Below, piece by piece: positions 24,559-32,542 of a stretch of DNA of 64,000 nt. The translations under genes were made by a program, and so were the position numbers. The notes beneath the pieces were generated by a model. The model was not told the origin of the DNA, did not search any database, and saw nothing but the letters and a program-made list of their open reading frames with translations. How positions within the stretch are numbered: position 1 is the first letter of the stretch; the number at the start of each line of letters is the position of its first letter. Origin of the DNA: a virus; the IMG/VR virus record IMGVR_UViG_3300017667_000009, positions 1 to 64,000 of that record; one strand, written 5' to 3'.

Positions 24559-26817
24559 TTAAAACATTAATTCGCTTATATCAACTTCTACACTTTGGGT
24601 TCCGCTTTGGTCATACACGGGGAATAATTCTAGTTCAATAGGCCTTCCTGTAACTTCGCTTGGCGCCATTGTTATTCGTTCGCTTGCTATCAAAGTAAAT
24701 CCAGCTCCCACTACCGCATCTTGCATAAAGTGTTTTGCTATCCTAAATTTTAAAGATTGCTCAATCAGTTTTTCAAATACAACTAAGTGTATGTATCGGT
24801 TGTAATACATATGCAACTTGTTCACGTAGTTGTTAATCACCGTGTCGTCAGATCCTACGGCTTTGTCTCCGTAATTACCTTCTTTCTTTACCCCTACCAG
24901 GGTGTCGTCACTAAAGTCCCTGCGGTACATTATAAAGGCTCCGTAGCCTCTCATGTCAAAGTATTGTCTTAGTAGCGATACGTTGTCCTCGGCAAGTATT
25001 GAGCATCCAAAGTATCGGCAAAGTTTTATCATGTCTTCGTGAAAAACTTCCGAGTCGTCCGGTCTCACCAGGTACTCAACAATAAACTTATGTGTTCTCC
25101 ATTGTTCCTTTGGTCTTCCGTGCTCTATGCTTTCATCGTATTTTCTAAAAACATACGCGGCTGCTTTTGATGCGGTGGGGTCATCTGTTTTTACGTTTCG
25201 TATCGGGTCGCATCCAATAGTAAATAGGTGGTCATTCTTGGGGTAAAAGAGTTTTTTTCCGTTCTCGTTATCCCAATCTTCGCCTACGTTGTTCACTATT
25301 TTAAATTTCTTGGTAATGTCTCCACCTGTTCCTTCTTCATCGGGTAGCCAGGCAAATTTGAATTTGCCTTTATGGTCATCTCTGAAAAATTCAACCGTTC
25401 CGTCTTTCTTGTCCCACTCTAGGTTTCCTAAAATATACTTCGGTTCGGCTCCCCGTAGCTCCTGTAATCTTTTCGAAAGAACCATGTGGTTAAAGTGACA
25501 AAACTCATTACTAACACTTTTTGCCTCCTCCCATGACCACGGAAATTTCCGCATCAATGAGGTTAGCGCCTGGAGGTCATTCTCTACTACTTTTCTATCT
25601 CTTAATAGTTGTGTCTTTGCGCCAAATTCTATTCGGTGACCGTCTTCGTCTAAAACAATTACTTTTGGGTCGGGGTCGTTAATAACGCTCCTTCCAAATT
25701 CATCAAATACATATCCTTCATAAGCTGGAATAAATAGTGAGATCAGGCCGCTCTTAGTTCTGCCATCAAACTTTTTCATTAAGCTGGGCAAACTGTCTTC
25801 AAACATTTCAATGAATGAGTCTCCGCCTTTTTCAAGCTCCTCAACGGTAGTGGGTGCGAAACACTTCCCAATTATCTTGCTTCCGTTTTTTAAAGCGGGC
25901 TGTATCTTTTGAAGGGTTGCGTATACGTCACTCTCCTCCCACTTACCGGGCTCCTCCATGCCATACCTATGCAGCTTAGATTGGTCATACGCGCTCTCGC
26001 TGCTGTCTTTAAAGTCAATGGCCGAGTGAAGTGAGGTGTCTTCGCCAAAGTTCTCTGTGGCCTTCTTTCCCTTGCCTGCCGATCTTCGGAAATCTATACT
26101 CCCCACTTGGGTACCGGCTGTGTCTACCTCCGGTCTGAAAAATTCCGGTAGTCTCCTCCATGGGTCAACTACGTTAATCTTAAACTTAACTTTGGCGTCA
26201 TTAAATTTCTTAGCCTGAAATCCACCGTAGGCATTTTTATTTCTGCTTGGAAAGTCATAGAGCCAACAGAATAACATCGCTGTCTTTCCAAAACGTCTTA
26301 GTGTGCTTAATGCGAGCCCATACAAAAACGGATTTTCCTCTACATACGAAAGTGCATAGAACACTTTTAGGTATACGTGCCTGAACCTGGGGATAAAGTC
26401 AGTGTCCCACCAGTTAAAATAAAGATATGCTGTACCTGTTAAGTAGATGTACTCAACCGGTTTTTTTTCTTTGTTTCCTATTGCAATCCAAACTCCGTTT
26501 ATTCTGCGCCTCCACTCCTGAGCTCTAAAATAGTCAGCTTCTGCGTGTGAGTAATTTGGGTTTAGTTGCTTATTTAGAGCCTCCTCTTCTAGCCACTTGT
26601 TCCAGTTCTTTGGTAGAGTAGTTCTTTGCCATTTCTTATCAACTAGTGGAAGGTCGTCAAATAGTATTTCAGATTTTATTAATTTCTCGCTGGGCTTACC
26701 AGTCTTGGGGTCGGGCATTCTATCAACAACGTACCCAATAGGCGGCAAATGGACTTCTATGAACTCGTCTCCAAATTCAATACGTTGTGTGCTGCCTCCG
26801 TCTATGGGTTGAAACAT
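24559..26817 (-). CDS. terminase large subunit
   Basis: 752 aa. ATPase: Walker A-like STLRRFGKTAML (about residue 180), adenine/Walker B region RYGMEEPGKW with acidic pair (about 285), coupling motif later. Nuclease: FTIGCDPIRN (about 545), ILAEDN (about 640) and a C-terminal KHFMQDAVVG, giving the three acidic positions of the RNase H-like nuclease. Upstream region with YIYLTGTAYLYFNWW is typical of Bacteroidota podovirus large terminases. Powers DNA packaging and cuts the concatemer. Next to portal in one operon. Confidence 0.88.
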   Translation of the reverse strand: MFQPIDGGSTQRIEFGDEFIEVHLPPIGYVVDRMPDPKTGKPSEKLIKSEILFDDLPLVDKKWQRTTLPKNWNKWLEEEALNKQLNPNYSHAEADYFRAQEWRRRINGVWIAIGNKEKKPVEYIYLTGTAYLYFNWWDTDFIPRFRHVYLKVFYALSYVEENPFLYGLALSTLRRFGKTAMLFCWLYDFPSRNKNAYGGFQAKKFNDAKVKFKINVVDPWRRLPEFFRPEVDTAGTQVGSIDFRRSAGKGKKATENFGEDTSLHSAIDFKDSSESAYDQSKLHRYGMEEPGKWEESDVYATLQKIQPALKNGSKIIGKCFAPTTVEELEKGGDSFIEMFEDSLPSLMKKFDGRTKSGLISLFIPAYEGYVFDEFGRSVINDPDPKVIVLDEDGHRIEFGAKTQLLRDRKVVENDLQALTSLMRKFPWSWEEAKSVSNEFCHFNHMVLSKRLQELRGAEPKYILGNLEWDKKDGTVEFFRDDHKGKFKFAWLPDEEGTGGDITKKFKIVNNVGEDWDNENGKKLFYPKNDHLFTIGCDPIRNVKTDDPTASKAAAYVFRKYDESIEHGRPKEQWRTHKFIVEYLVRPDDSEVFHEDMIKLCRYFGCSILAEDNVSLLRQYFDMRGYGAFIMYRRDFSDDTLVGVKKEGNYGDKAVGSDDTVINNYVNKLHMYYNRYIHLVVFEKLIEQSLKFRIAKHFMQDAVVGAGFTLIASERITMAPSEVTGRPIELELFPVYDQSGTQSVEVDISELMF

Positions 26818-26863
26818 TTCTACGTTACTGTTTTCATGGTGCTATTTTTTGGTTGCTTTTTTA

Positions 26864-27478
26864 TCAGTAATACGCTGCCGCAATTTTTTCTGGTGTTGTC
26901 AATAGGTCGTTTGCTACGTTTTTTAGATCATCATTATCGCTAAAAATTTCACTCTCCAGTGCATCAAGTGCTTTGTGTATAGCCATTGCTTGGTCTCTCA
27001 ATTTGCCTTTCTTCTCATGGGCCTCCATCAACTGCTTCTGGTCTTTCGTGTCATCTTCGTTAATGGGTTTCCATCTGGCTTGTTGCTTTTCCTCAAGTTC
27101 CTGCTGCATGGTACACCACTCTCGAAACTTCCTGTCGTTAAATACTCGGGTTAAAAAGTAAAACGCTTTTCCTAAAACATACTCTTCTTCAAAATCTGTA
27201 AATCCACTTAGTTCGCTTGCTTTTTTCTTTCGGTCTGAAATTTCTGGCTCTTGGCGTATTAGGTCGCTCTTCGAATCGTATAGGTAAATCAGGTAGCGAA
27301 TAAGTCCATTTACATTTGCTACTTCAAATTCCGTAACCTCTCCGTCCTCCTCTTTTACCACGTACTTCGTCAGGTTCTCCCTATGCTTTTTTAGTTCGGG
27401 AAATTCCTCGAACAAATCCGCAGACTTCGGAATGTTGTGTATCCTGTACTTTAGGTTTTCAAAGGGCTGTCGAGTCAT
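26864..27478 (-). CDS. possible small terminase subunit
   Basis: 204 aa, charged, helical, with a coiled-coil patch (CTMQQELEEKQQARWKPINEDDTKDQKQLMEAHEKKGKLRDQAM). Directly upstream of the large terminase (46-nt gap), where small subunits are usually encoded. No clear helix-turn-helix seen, so a different packaging or head-completion function remains possible. Confidence 0.45.
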   Translation of the reverse strand: MTRQPFENLKYRIHNIPKSADLFEEFPELKKHRENLTKYVVKEEDGEVTEFEVANVNGLIRYLIYLYDSKSDLIRQEPEISDRKKKASELSGFTDFEEEYVLGKAFYFLTRVFNDRKFREWCTMQQELEEKQQARWKPINEDDTKDQKQLMEAHEKKGKLRDQAMAIHKALDALESEIFSDNDDLKNVANDLLTTPEKIAAAYY

Positions 27479-27480
27479 CT

Positions 27481-27567
27481 CTAGTTCATATTTTTATTAT
27501 TATTCCCCATGCCTAGAATAAGCGCCAAAATGGTAAGTGCCGCACATACGATTATAAATGGTTTCAT
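27481..27567 (-). CDS. 28-aa single-span membrane peptide
   Basis: ATG at 27567 overlaps the stop of the GroES-like gene (ATGA); TAG ends 2 nt before the next gene's start. Sequence: short polar start, hydrophobic helix (FIIVCAALTILALILGMG), Asn-rich tail. The overlap on one side and tight spacing on the other support a real gene. Role unknown; similar in size to the 28-aa peptide in the lysis cassette. Confidence 0.55.
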   Translation of the reverse strand: MKPFIIVCAALTILALILGMGNNNKNMN

Positions 27568-27833
27568 TTCGCGCAAATGATGTTATAGTTTTTAATCAAT
27601 CGATATGTCTTACCATTAAACTCTACGTCAAATCCGTCTGTACTTTGGCATACAACTGTATTCCCTGCTTTCACCGGCATGGGCAAAAGTTCTGTCCCCT
27701 CTCCAGCGCTAATCACTTCGCCCATTACCAAGTGCTTCATCTTTGCTTGGAACTGAGGGGGTATGTATAGCTTGGTTTTCACCTTGTAGGGGATTATCTT
27801 CACCAAAATGTTATCATTTTTGCAGTTTATCAT
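27564..27833 (-). CDS. single-domain GroES-like co-chaperonin
   Basis: 89 aa, normal Cpn10 length. N-terminal NDNILVKIIPY, mobile-loop-like VKTKLYIPPQF, GEVISAGEG, VKAGNTVVCQSTDG, and a final VEFNGKTYRLIKNYNIICAK, matching the strand order of GroES (canonical end 'YLI.rE.DILa'). Third GroES-like gene in the window. It sits in the head operon between the helicase and terminase genes. ATG only 6 nt from AATGTTACGTTT, the same 12-mer found upstream of the tandem GroES gene. Confidence 0.8.
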   Translation of the reverse strand: MINCKNDNILVKIIPYKVKTKLYIPPQFQAKMKHLVMGEVISAGEGTELLPMPVKAGNTVVCQSTDGFDVEFNGKTYRLIKNYNIICAK

Positions 27834-27838
27834 AACAA

Positions 27839-27850
27839 AATGTTACGTTT
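27839..27850. promoter_or_regulatory. repeated 12-mer upstream of GroES-like gene
   Basis: AATGTTACGTTT, identical to 2019-2030. Both copies lie just upstream of a minus-strand GroES-like gene, and both are followed on the plus strand by a TACTTTT word. Candidate shared control site for the co-chaperonin genes. Confidence 0.45.
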
Positions 27851-27897
27851 AATTTACTTTTGTTGGTAAAATTAATACAAAATGTAATTGAAACAAA

Positions 27898-29352
27898 TTA
27901 GAAGGGTGCTTCGTCATCTTTGAACGGTTTTTGTGGCTCCATCTTTGTAAATCCTTCCGGGGCCTTGTGAATAGGTTGGTGGTGGTCATTCCAATTCGTA
28001 ACCTTAGTGTACTTCCCAATAAATTTCAGCTTTACCGTATCCAATGACCCATTTCTGTGTTTTGCTATAATAACCTCAAGTTGCCCCTGTGTTGACATCC
28101 CATTCTCATCTTCTGTTATCTTGTAATACTCTGGGCGGTATAGGAAGGCAACCATGTCAGCGTCTTGCTCAATGGATCCAGACTCTCGTAAATCGGATAG
28201 TAAGGGTCTTTTGTCTCCTCCTCTAGTCTCAACACTTCTGCTTAATTGAGAAAGCGCTATCACAGGCACATTTAACTCTTTTGCTATGCCTTTGAGTGCC
28301 CGCGAAATTGATGCAATTTCCTGCTCTCTGTTGCCATATTTTTCACCGCGCATTAGCTGTAAGTAGTCAATGGCGATCAGTTGTATGTTGTGTTCTGCTT
28401 TAAGCCTTCTACATTTGGCTCTAAGTGCTGTTATAGACAATCCGGGTGTATCATCAATAAAAAAAGGCGCAGAACTAAGTTTGGCTGTTTGATGGATAAT
28501 CCGGCTCCAATGATGGGCTTCTAAATTTCCTTGCCTCAAGGTTTCGCTGTCTATTTCTGCTTCTGAGCATATCATTCGATAAATGAGTTGAATTGCCCCC
28601 ATTTCAAGTGAGAATAGCGCCACCGGCATGTTAAAATCTACCGCAGCATTTCTTAAAGCCGAAACAATCATAGCGGTCTTACACATGCCTGGCCTAGCTG
28701 CAATGATTATCAAGTCTGACTTTTGCCATCCAGAGGTGAGTCGATCAAGCGGAAGAAACCCGCTGGCCACTCCTGTTACCCCATTGATTGATTTTTTTCT
28801 ATCCTTCATCTCCATCACAGCTTGATACATCAAAGCCTTTACGCTTTCGTAGTTTTTTGAAAGGTTTGATTCGGAGATTTTAAAAACGGACTGCTCGGTA
28901 TCGTCTAATAATTCGAATACGTCTGTCGTGTCCTCGTAAGCGTCTTGATGAACTCTAGAAGCGATTTGAATAAGTGTGCGCTTGATGGCCATCTCGATGA
29001 TGATGCGCGCGTGGTATTCGATGTTGGCTGCTGAACTGACTTTAGAAGTAAGTTCGGCAATATAATAAGCCCCTCCTACTAATTCGAGTTTAGCGTTTTT
29101 TCTTAACTTGTAAACAACGGTACGCATATCTACCGGTTCCGATGCCTTAAAAAGTTCAATAATTGCAGAGAATATTTCCTTGTGCTGCTCTTTGTAAAAG
29201 TGATCTGGCGTAAGAATCTCAACAACAGATGATAGTGCGTTTCTTTCAAGTATCAATGCGCCAAGTACCGATTCCTCTAGGTCAATTGCTGCAGGAGGTA
29301 GCTTGCCTAGCGCCTCAGAAATATCTCTTGTTGGTAATTGAAAGTTTCTCAT
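27898..29352 (-). CDS. dnaB: replicative DNA helicase, DnaB family
   Basis: 484 aa, full length. N-terminal DnaB domain (DLEESVLGALILE ... FYKEQHKEIFSAI), linker helix, then RecA-like C-terminal domain from about 185: Walker A IIIAARPGMCKTAM, Walker B LIAIDYLQLM, GNREQEIASISRALKGIAKELNVPVIALSQLSR (motif H4 and sensor), DLRESGSIEQDADMVAFLYR. It unwinds the replication fork 5' to 3'. Odd point: Walker A reads MCKT instead of MGKT, replacing the conserved Gly before Lys. Start overlaps the upstream loader-like gene (ATGA). Confidence 0.93.
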   Translation of the reverse strand: MRNFQLPTRDISEALGKLPPAAIDLEESVLGALILERNALSSVVEILTPDHFYKEQHKEIFSAIIELFKASEPVDMRTVVYKLRKNAKLELVGGAYYIAELTSKVSSAANIEYHARIIIEMAIKRTLIQIASRVHQDAYEDTTDVFELLDDTEQSVFKISESNLSKNYESVKALMYQAVMEMKDRKKSINGVTGVASGFLPLDRLTSGWQKSDLIIIAARPGMCKTAMIVSALRNAAVDFNMPVALFSLEMGAIQLIYRMICSEAEIDSETLRQGNLEAHHWSRIIHQTAKLSSAPFFIDDTPGLSITALRAKCRRLKAEHNIQLIAIDYLQLMRGEKYGNREQEIASISRALKGIAKELNVPVIALSQLSRSVETRGGDKRPLLSDLRESGSIEQDADMVAFLYRPEYYKITEDENGMSTQGQLEVIIAKHRNGSLDTVKLKFIGKYTKVTNWNDHHQPIHKAPEGFTKMEPQKPFKDDEAPF

Positions 29353-30065
29353 TTTCTGGTTCTTTTAAATTCATCATATATTTTCCTTGCCTCCTCCTCG
29401 GAGTCAGCATTAACCTCCATTCCTTCGATGATGAATTTTTCTCTTACCAATGTTGTAGCTTTTTTTCTTGGCCTCTCAATTCCCAAATCTTTTATCTGCT
29501 TATCGGTTAGTTTGGGGGCGCTCTTAAAGTCAGAAAGTTTATCTAGAAAAGATTCCATTAGCCTATTTGTTTCTGGATTGGACGCAATTATGTTTACTTG
29601 ATTACTTTTTCTTTTGTTTAGGACGCGCTCACATTCAGCACTCCACTCGTCCTGATATTTGGCTATCCAGTCATATAGTACAGCGATATCAAATCGCATT
29701 ATACCTTTTTCATTATACCTTCCCTTTACTCCGTTTGATAGCAAAATATTAAGGTCATCCAGGCTCATTGTTGGCCAGTCATTCAAAATATTTTTAGCAT
29801 ATTCAATTGCGTGTTCAGGCCTCATGTTTCCACCAACCGTAAGCATGTTGGCATATTTCGAAATAAGCACGGCCACCACCTGCTCAAGTTCCTTTCGGTT
29901 GGCTCCAGCGTGTGTGAGTTGAAAAATTGAAGGGCTGGACATCACATCGCTAACCCTGCTTTTCAAGCCAACAATAATACTAGCATGATTTCCAACGTTA
30001 TTTATTTCCGTAGATAGCGCTGAGGGTTGCTGCAGCATCAAATCCTTTTTGCTTTCCATTTTCAT
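29349..30065 (-). CDS. probable helicase loader / DUF6633-like protein
   Basis: 238 aa. Conserved-looking block VLISKYANMLTVGGNMRPEHAIEYAKNILNDWPTMSLDDLNILLSNGVKGRYNEKGIMRFDIAVLYDWIAKYQDEW, common in Bacteroidota mobile elements next to replication genes, and a C-terminal EGMEVNADSEEEARKIYDEF. It lies exactly between a replication initiator and DnaB, so helicase loading is a reasonable guess. Overlaps the initiator gene by 68 nt; an inner Met would shorten this. Confidence 0.6.
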   Translation of the reverse strand: MKMESKKDLMLQQPSALSTEINNVGNHASIIVGLKSRVSDVMSSPSIFQLTHAGANRKELEQVVAVLISKYANMLTVGGNMRPEHAIEYAKNILNDWPTMSLDDLNILLSNGVKGRYNEKGIMRFDIAVLYDWIAKYQDEWSAECERVLNKRKSNQVNIIASNPETNRLMESFLDKLSDFKSAPKLTDKQIKDLGIERPRKKATTLVREKFIIEGMEVNADSEEEARKIYDEFKRTRK

Positions 30066-30795
30066 TGCTAAAAATTATTTCGTTTTCCCAAGAATTGCTA
30101 TTGAGGTAGGTGAGTGGATTTTTCCTGTACTTTTTATCTGGAGTTGATGGAATATAGCTATCCAGATGTTGCATAATCTTTTCGCGGTCCCCCTGCTTAA
30201 TTTTTTCCCATTTTTTTTCGCATTTGGGACGGTCTACTTTTTTATCGTATTTAACCCAAAAGGATTCGAAGTCAGGCAAAATCAAAACGGTCACATCGCT
30301 TTCGTTCTTGTTCTCGTTCTTATTCTCCTTCTCGTTCTTATTCTTATTCTTATTCTTATTGTGATAGGGTATCGATAGGGTATCGATAGGGTATAATTCC
30401 TCTGATTTCGCGGTTTTTTGATTTTCGGACAGGTAGACGAAATCAATTAAAGATTTGGCTTTTACGGCATCGATCTCCTTCGAAACGTATGATTTAACTT
30501 TTGGACTGCCTTGCGGATTGTACTTTACGAAGTTCTTAATGGCAATTTCGTTTGTCTCTTTGCTCCACTTGATCTTGCCATGCAATTCAAAATACTGAAG
30601 CAATTTTTCCACCGTCTCGACATTATAACCGGTTTCAAAGGCCATTTGCCGCTTTGTGATTTCGTAGATACCGCACTGAGTAGTGTGCTCGTTAGTTAGT
30701 AGATAGAGAAAGAAATACCTTTTCTCAGGCGTTAATTCCTCAGCAACAAACTCGTCACTCCAGAATTTTACTGCAATGTTTCTGTATTTTGCCAT
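29998..30795 (-). CDS. replication initiator (phage O/DnaD-like winged helix)
   Basis: 265 aa. N-terminal winged-helix domain: YRNIAVKFWSDEFVAEELTPEKRYFFLYLLTNEHTTQCGIYEITKRQMAFETGYNVETVEKLLQYFE, as in Bacteroidota phage replisome organisers. A low-complexity Asn/Lys/Glu linker (about residues 145-166) follows, encoded by a TTCTTA-type repeat, then a C-terminal domain (FESFWVKYDKKVDRPKCEKKWEKI ... YLNSNSWENEI) of the type that recruits helicase. Start of the replication/head operon. The linker DNA contains three iterons (30363-30394), so the origin may lie inside this gene. Confidence 0.75.
   Translation of the reverse strand: MAKYRNIAVKFWSDEFVAEELTPEKRYFFLYLLTNEHTTQCGIYEITKRQMAFETGYNVETVEKLLQYFELHGKIKWSKETNEIAIKNFVKYNPQGSPKVKSYVSKEIDAVKAKSLIDFVYLSENQKTAKSEELYPIDTLSIPYHNKNKNKNKNEKENKNENKNESDVTVLILPDFESFWVKYDKKVDRPKCEKKWEKIKQGDREKIMQHLDSYIPSTPDKKYRKNPLTYLNSNSWENEIIFSNENGKQKGFDAAATLSAIYGNK
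30363..30394. repeat. three tandem 11-bp iterons, candidate replication origin
   Basis: gatagggtatc repeated at 30363, 30374 and 30385 (last copy lacks the final C), beside an A+T-rich run of ATTCTT repeats (about 30330-30361). Iterons plus an AT-rich block inside the initiator gene is the lambda ori arrangement. A protein-coding repeat is the alternative, but these bases encode the non-repetitive ELYPIDTLSIPYH stretch. Confidence 0.6.
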
Positions 30796-30882
30796 AGCGA
30801 TACATTTAGCTGTTTAAATTTTTTGTTCTGATGGTAAAATTTTTCCATACAGATACTTTACTCCAAAGAGTATAAAAGAAAA

Positions 30883-30926
30883 CCCCTGACGGTTCGGCCT
30901 GTGATGCAAGACCTCCCCGTCAGGGG
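30883..30926 (-). terminator. hairpin upstream of replication operon
   Basis: CCCCTGACGG / CCGTCAGGGG, 10-bp perfect stem with a 24-nt loop, followed on the minus strand by TTTTCTTTTA. Looks like a terminator for the tRNA transcript, or an attenuator ahead of the initiator gene. The long loop may be structured. Confidence 0.65.
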
Positions 30927-31113
30927 TGGAAAAAATAGAAAATCCGTAAACCACTGGCATCACTCAATGGTACTTCAAAAAATGCTTTTATAATTACTCC
31001 CCGCTATCGCTCCTTTAATTTTGTGTTACGGTCATATCTCCCGTTGTTTTTGCCAAATTCGGTTGACAATCCTATCACCCTTTCGGGCGCTGCTCTTCAT
31101 AAAAAAAATTTCG

Positions 31114-31194
31114 TAGCGAGTGCGGGACTTGAACCCGCGAGGCTTAACGCAGAGGGTTATGAGCCCTCCCTGATACCAACTTCAGACAACTCGC
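31114..31194 (-). tRNA. tRNA-Met-type (anticodon CAT), non-canonical
   Basis: Read on the minus strand: acceptor GCGAGT pairs with ACTCGC; D-arm CTGA-agttggta-TCAG with the classic AGxxGGTA loop; anticodon arm GAGGG-CTCATAA-CCCTC (anticodon CAT; three G:C pairs next to the loop as in initiator tRNA); T-arm GCGGG-TTCAAGT-CCCGC. The CCA end is not encoded. Odd points: 13-nt variable region (TGCGTTAAGCCTC) instead of about 5, and an extra base between the acceptor and D stems. Followed by TTTTTTTT. Could decode Met, or Ile if the C is lysidinylated. The small open frame across it is spurious. Confidence 0.78.
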
Positions 31195-31224
31195 GATTTA
31201 ATATTTACTAGACTTAGGATAAAA

Positions 31225-31255
31225 CCACGGAGGAAACTAGCACTAACCCCCGTGG
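31225..31255 (-). terminator. small hairpin upstream of tRNA
   Basis: CCACGG / CCGTGG stem, extended by mixed pairs, followed on the minus strand by TTTTA. Could stop antisense transcription from the divergent promoter region or process the tRNA 5' side. Confidence 0.45.
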
Positions 31256-31302
31256 AATTACTACTTCAGCACCATTAATCGGCTCAAAACTAAACTATTT
31301 TA

Positions 31303-31342
31303 GTAAATAATAACAACTTTTAACTATTATTTTTTACTTTTG
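31303..31342 (+). promoter_or_regulatory. promoter/operator of ejection-protein operon
   Basis: Inverted words GTAAATAATAA (31303-31313) and TATTATTTTTTAC (31325-31337), followed by a -7 box TACTTTTG (31335-31342) and the ATG 7 nt later. No TTG at the proper distance, so an activator or phage factor may be needed. Confidence 0.6.
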
Positions 31343-31349
31343 GGCATAT

Positions 31350-31859
31350 ATGGTAACTAAAACTCTTCCAGATGTGCAGGAATCGCATATTGTGCGAGAG
31401 GAATCCCGTCAGCAAATAGCTGATTTCGATAAGTGGCTACTGTCTCAGCCTAACGTCAAACTTGGAAACAATACACTCACACCCATCAAACACTTGTTTG
31501 GCTCAGGTACTTATGTAAGGGAAATGTTCGTTCCGAAAGGGGTGACATTCACCGGCAAGATCCACAACATGGATCACATAATCATAATTGCCAAAGGAAC
31601 AATAAAGGTCTTTAACGAAACCATGTCCGAAGTTCAAACACTTACTGGGCCATGTATTTTTGAGCAAGAGAGGGGGATAAAAAGAGTTGGCCTAGCCGTT
31701 ACAGATGTTTACTGGTACAACATTCACTCCAACCCATCGGAAACGAGAGATATTGACAAAATTGAACACCGGCTCGTTTCAAAAACTTTCGAAGAGTATA
31801 AAAGATTACCACTCACTAAAAAACTTTTAAAATTATGGCGTTTGTTGCAGCGGCATTAG
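31350..31859 (+). CDS. cupin-like virion-operon protein
   Basis: 169 aa. Central cupin-type beta-barrel (about 55-120): REMFVPKGVTFTGKIHNMDHIIIIAKGTIKVFNETMSEVQTLTGPCIFEQERG, matching the cupin 1 pattern with H-x(4)-H-like residues (KIHNMDH) that may bind metal. The C-terminus is basic and helical (LTKKLLKLWRLLQRH). First gene of the ejection-protein operon. Cupin-like proteins recur next to internal virion genes in podoviruses. Overlaps the next gene by 25 nt. Confidence 0.7.
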   Translation: MVTKTLPDVQESHIVREESRQQIADFDKWLLSQPNVKLGNNTLTPIKHLFGSGTYVREMFVPKGVTFTGKIHNMDHIIIIAKGTIKVFNETMSEVQTLTGPCIFEQERGIKRVGLAVTDVYWYNIHSNPSETRDIDKIEHRLVSKTFEEYKRLPLTKKLLKLWRLLQRH

Positions 31860-32542
31860 CGATAGGGGCTGGCACAGCCCTAGTAGGCGGCATAGGTAAA
31901 AAAATTGCGGCAGATAATCTTGCCAATAAGCAAAGAAATGCGCTCAACAATCTAAAAGAAAGCCAGTTTATTTCACCGGCTTTGCTAGAGGCTTTGGGTA
32001 ACTCACAAAAACGAAAAGATGCCACTATGTACGCAGGTCAAGATATTGACCAGGCCAACATTCAACGTAGCGCGGGCAGCGCATTTGCCAATCTTTCCAG
32101 AGGCACTACCTCATCTACTAATTTGGTGAATGGAGCCATGGCAATTCAAGGTCAGCAAAACATAGCTAATCAAGGCATTCAAAGAAACTTAGCTCAGTTT
32201 AAAGACCGGGCAAACCAAGACTACACCCAATTACTGCTTCAAAAGGGCAACGTCCAAATGGCAAACCGTAGGCAATACGAAGCCTCAAAATCGGCACTTC
32301 AGGGCGCCATTATGCAAAACGAAGCCCAAGGAGATAACGCCTTATGGAATGCGTTTAGCCAAATAGGGGGGGCAGCAGCCGCAGCGGGATCGGCAGGTTT
32401 ATTTAAGGGCAGTAGAGGACTAAGCGATGCAAATGGAATGGGGAGCGGGTCAGCAATGCCCACAGCAAATCAAGCACTCGGTAGCAACGGATGGAGAAAT
32501 GGATTTTTTCAAAAAGGAAATTATAATCCATTCGAAGAATGA
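31835..32542 (+). CDS. internal virion / ejection protein (small)
   Basis: 235 aa. Gly/Ala-rich hydrophobic N-terminus (FVAAALAIGAGTALVGGIG) and a second Ala/Gly patch (IGGAAAAAGSAGLFKG) flanking a long Gln/Asn/Ala helical region (NIQRSAGSAFANLSRGTTSS...). This resembles T7 gp14/P22 gp7-type ejection proteins that insert into the host membrane. Shares ATGA with the next gene. Probably packaged in the head and released to form a DNA channel. Confidence 0.65.
   Translation: MAFVAAALAIGAGTALVGGIGKKIAADNLANKQRNALNNLKESQFISPALLEALGNSQKRKDATMYAGQDIDQANIQRSAGSAFANLSRGTTSSTNLVNGAMAIQGQQNIANQGIQRNLAQFKDRANQDYTQLLLQKGNVQMANRRQYEASKSALQGAIMQNEAQGDNALWNAFSQIGGAAAAAGSAGLFKGSRGLSDANGMGSGSAMPTANQALGSNGWRNGFFQKGNYNPFEE

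Noticed and set aside
30300-30362. NK/NE repeat in the initiator as a sequencing artefact or frameshift
   Set aside because: The frame stays open and the flanking domains are in register, so it is a natural low-complexity linker.
31023-31211. 62-aa open frame antisense to the tRNA
   Set aside because: Its bases are fully explained by the tRNA and flanking DNA, and it has no sensible start context.
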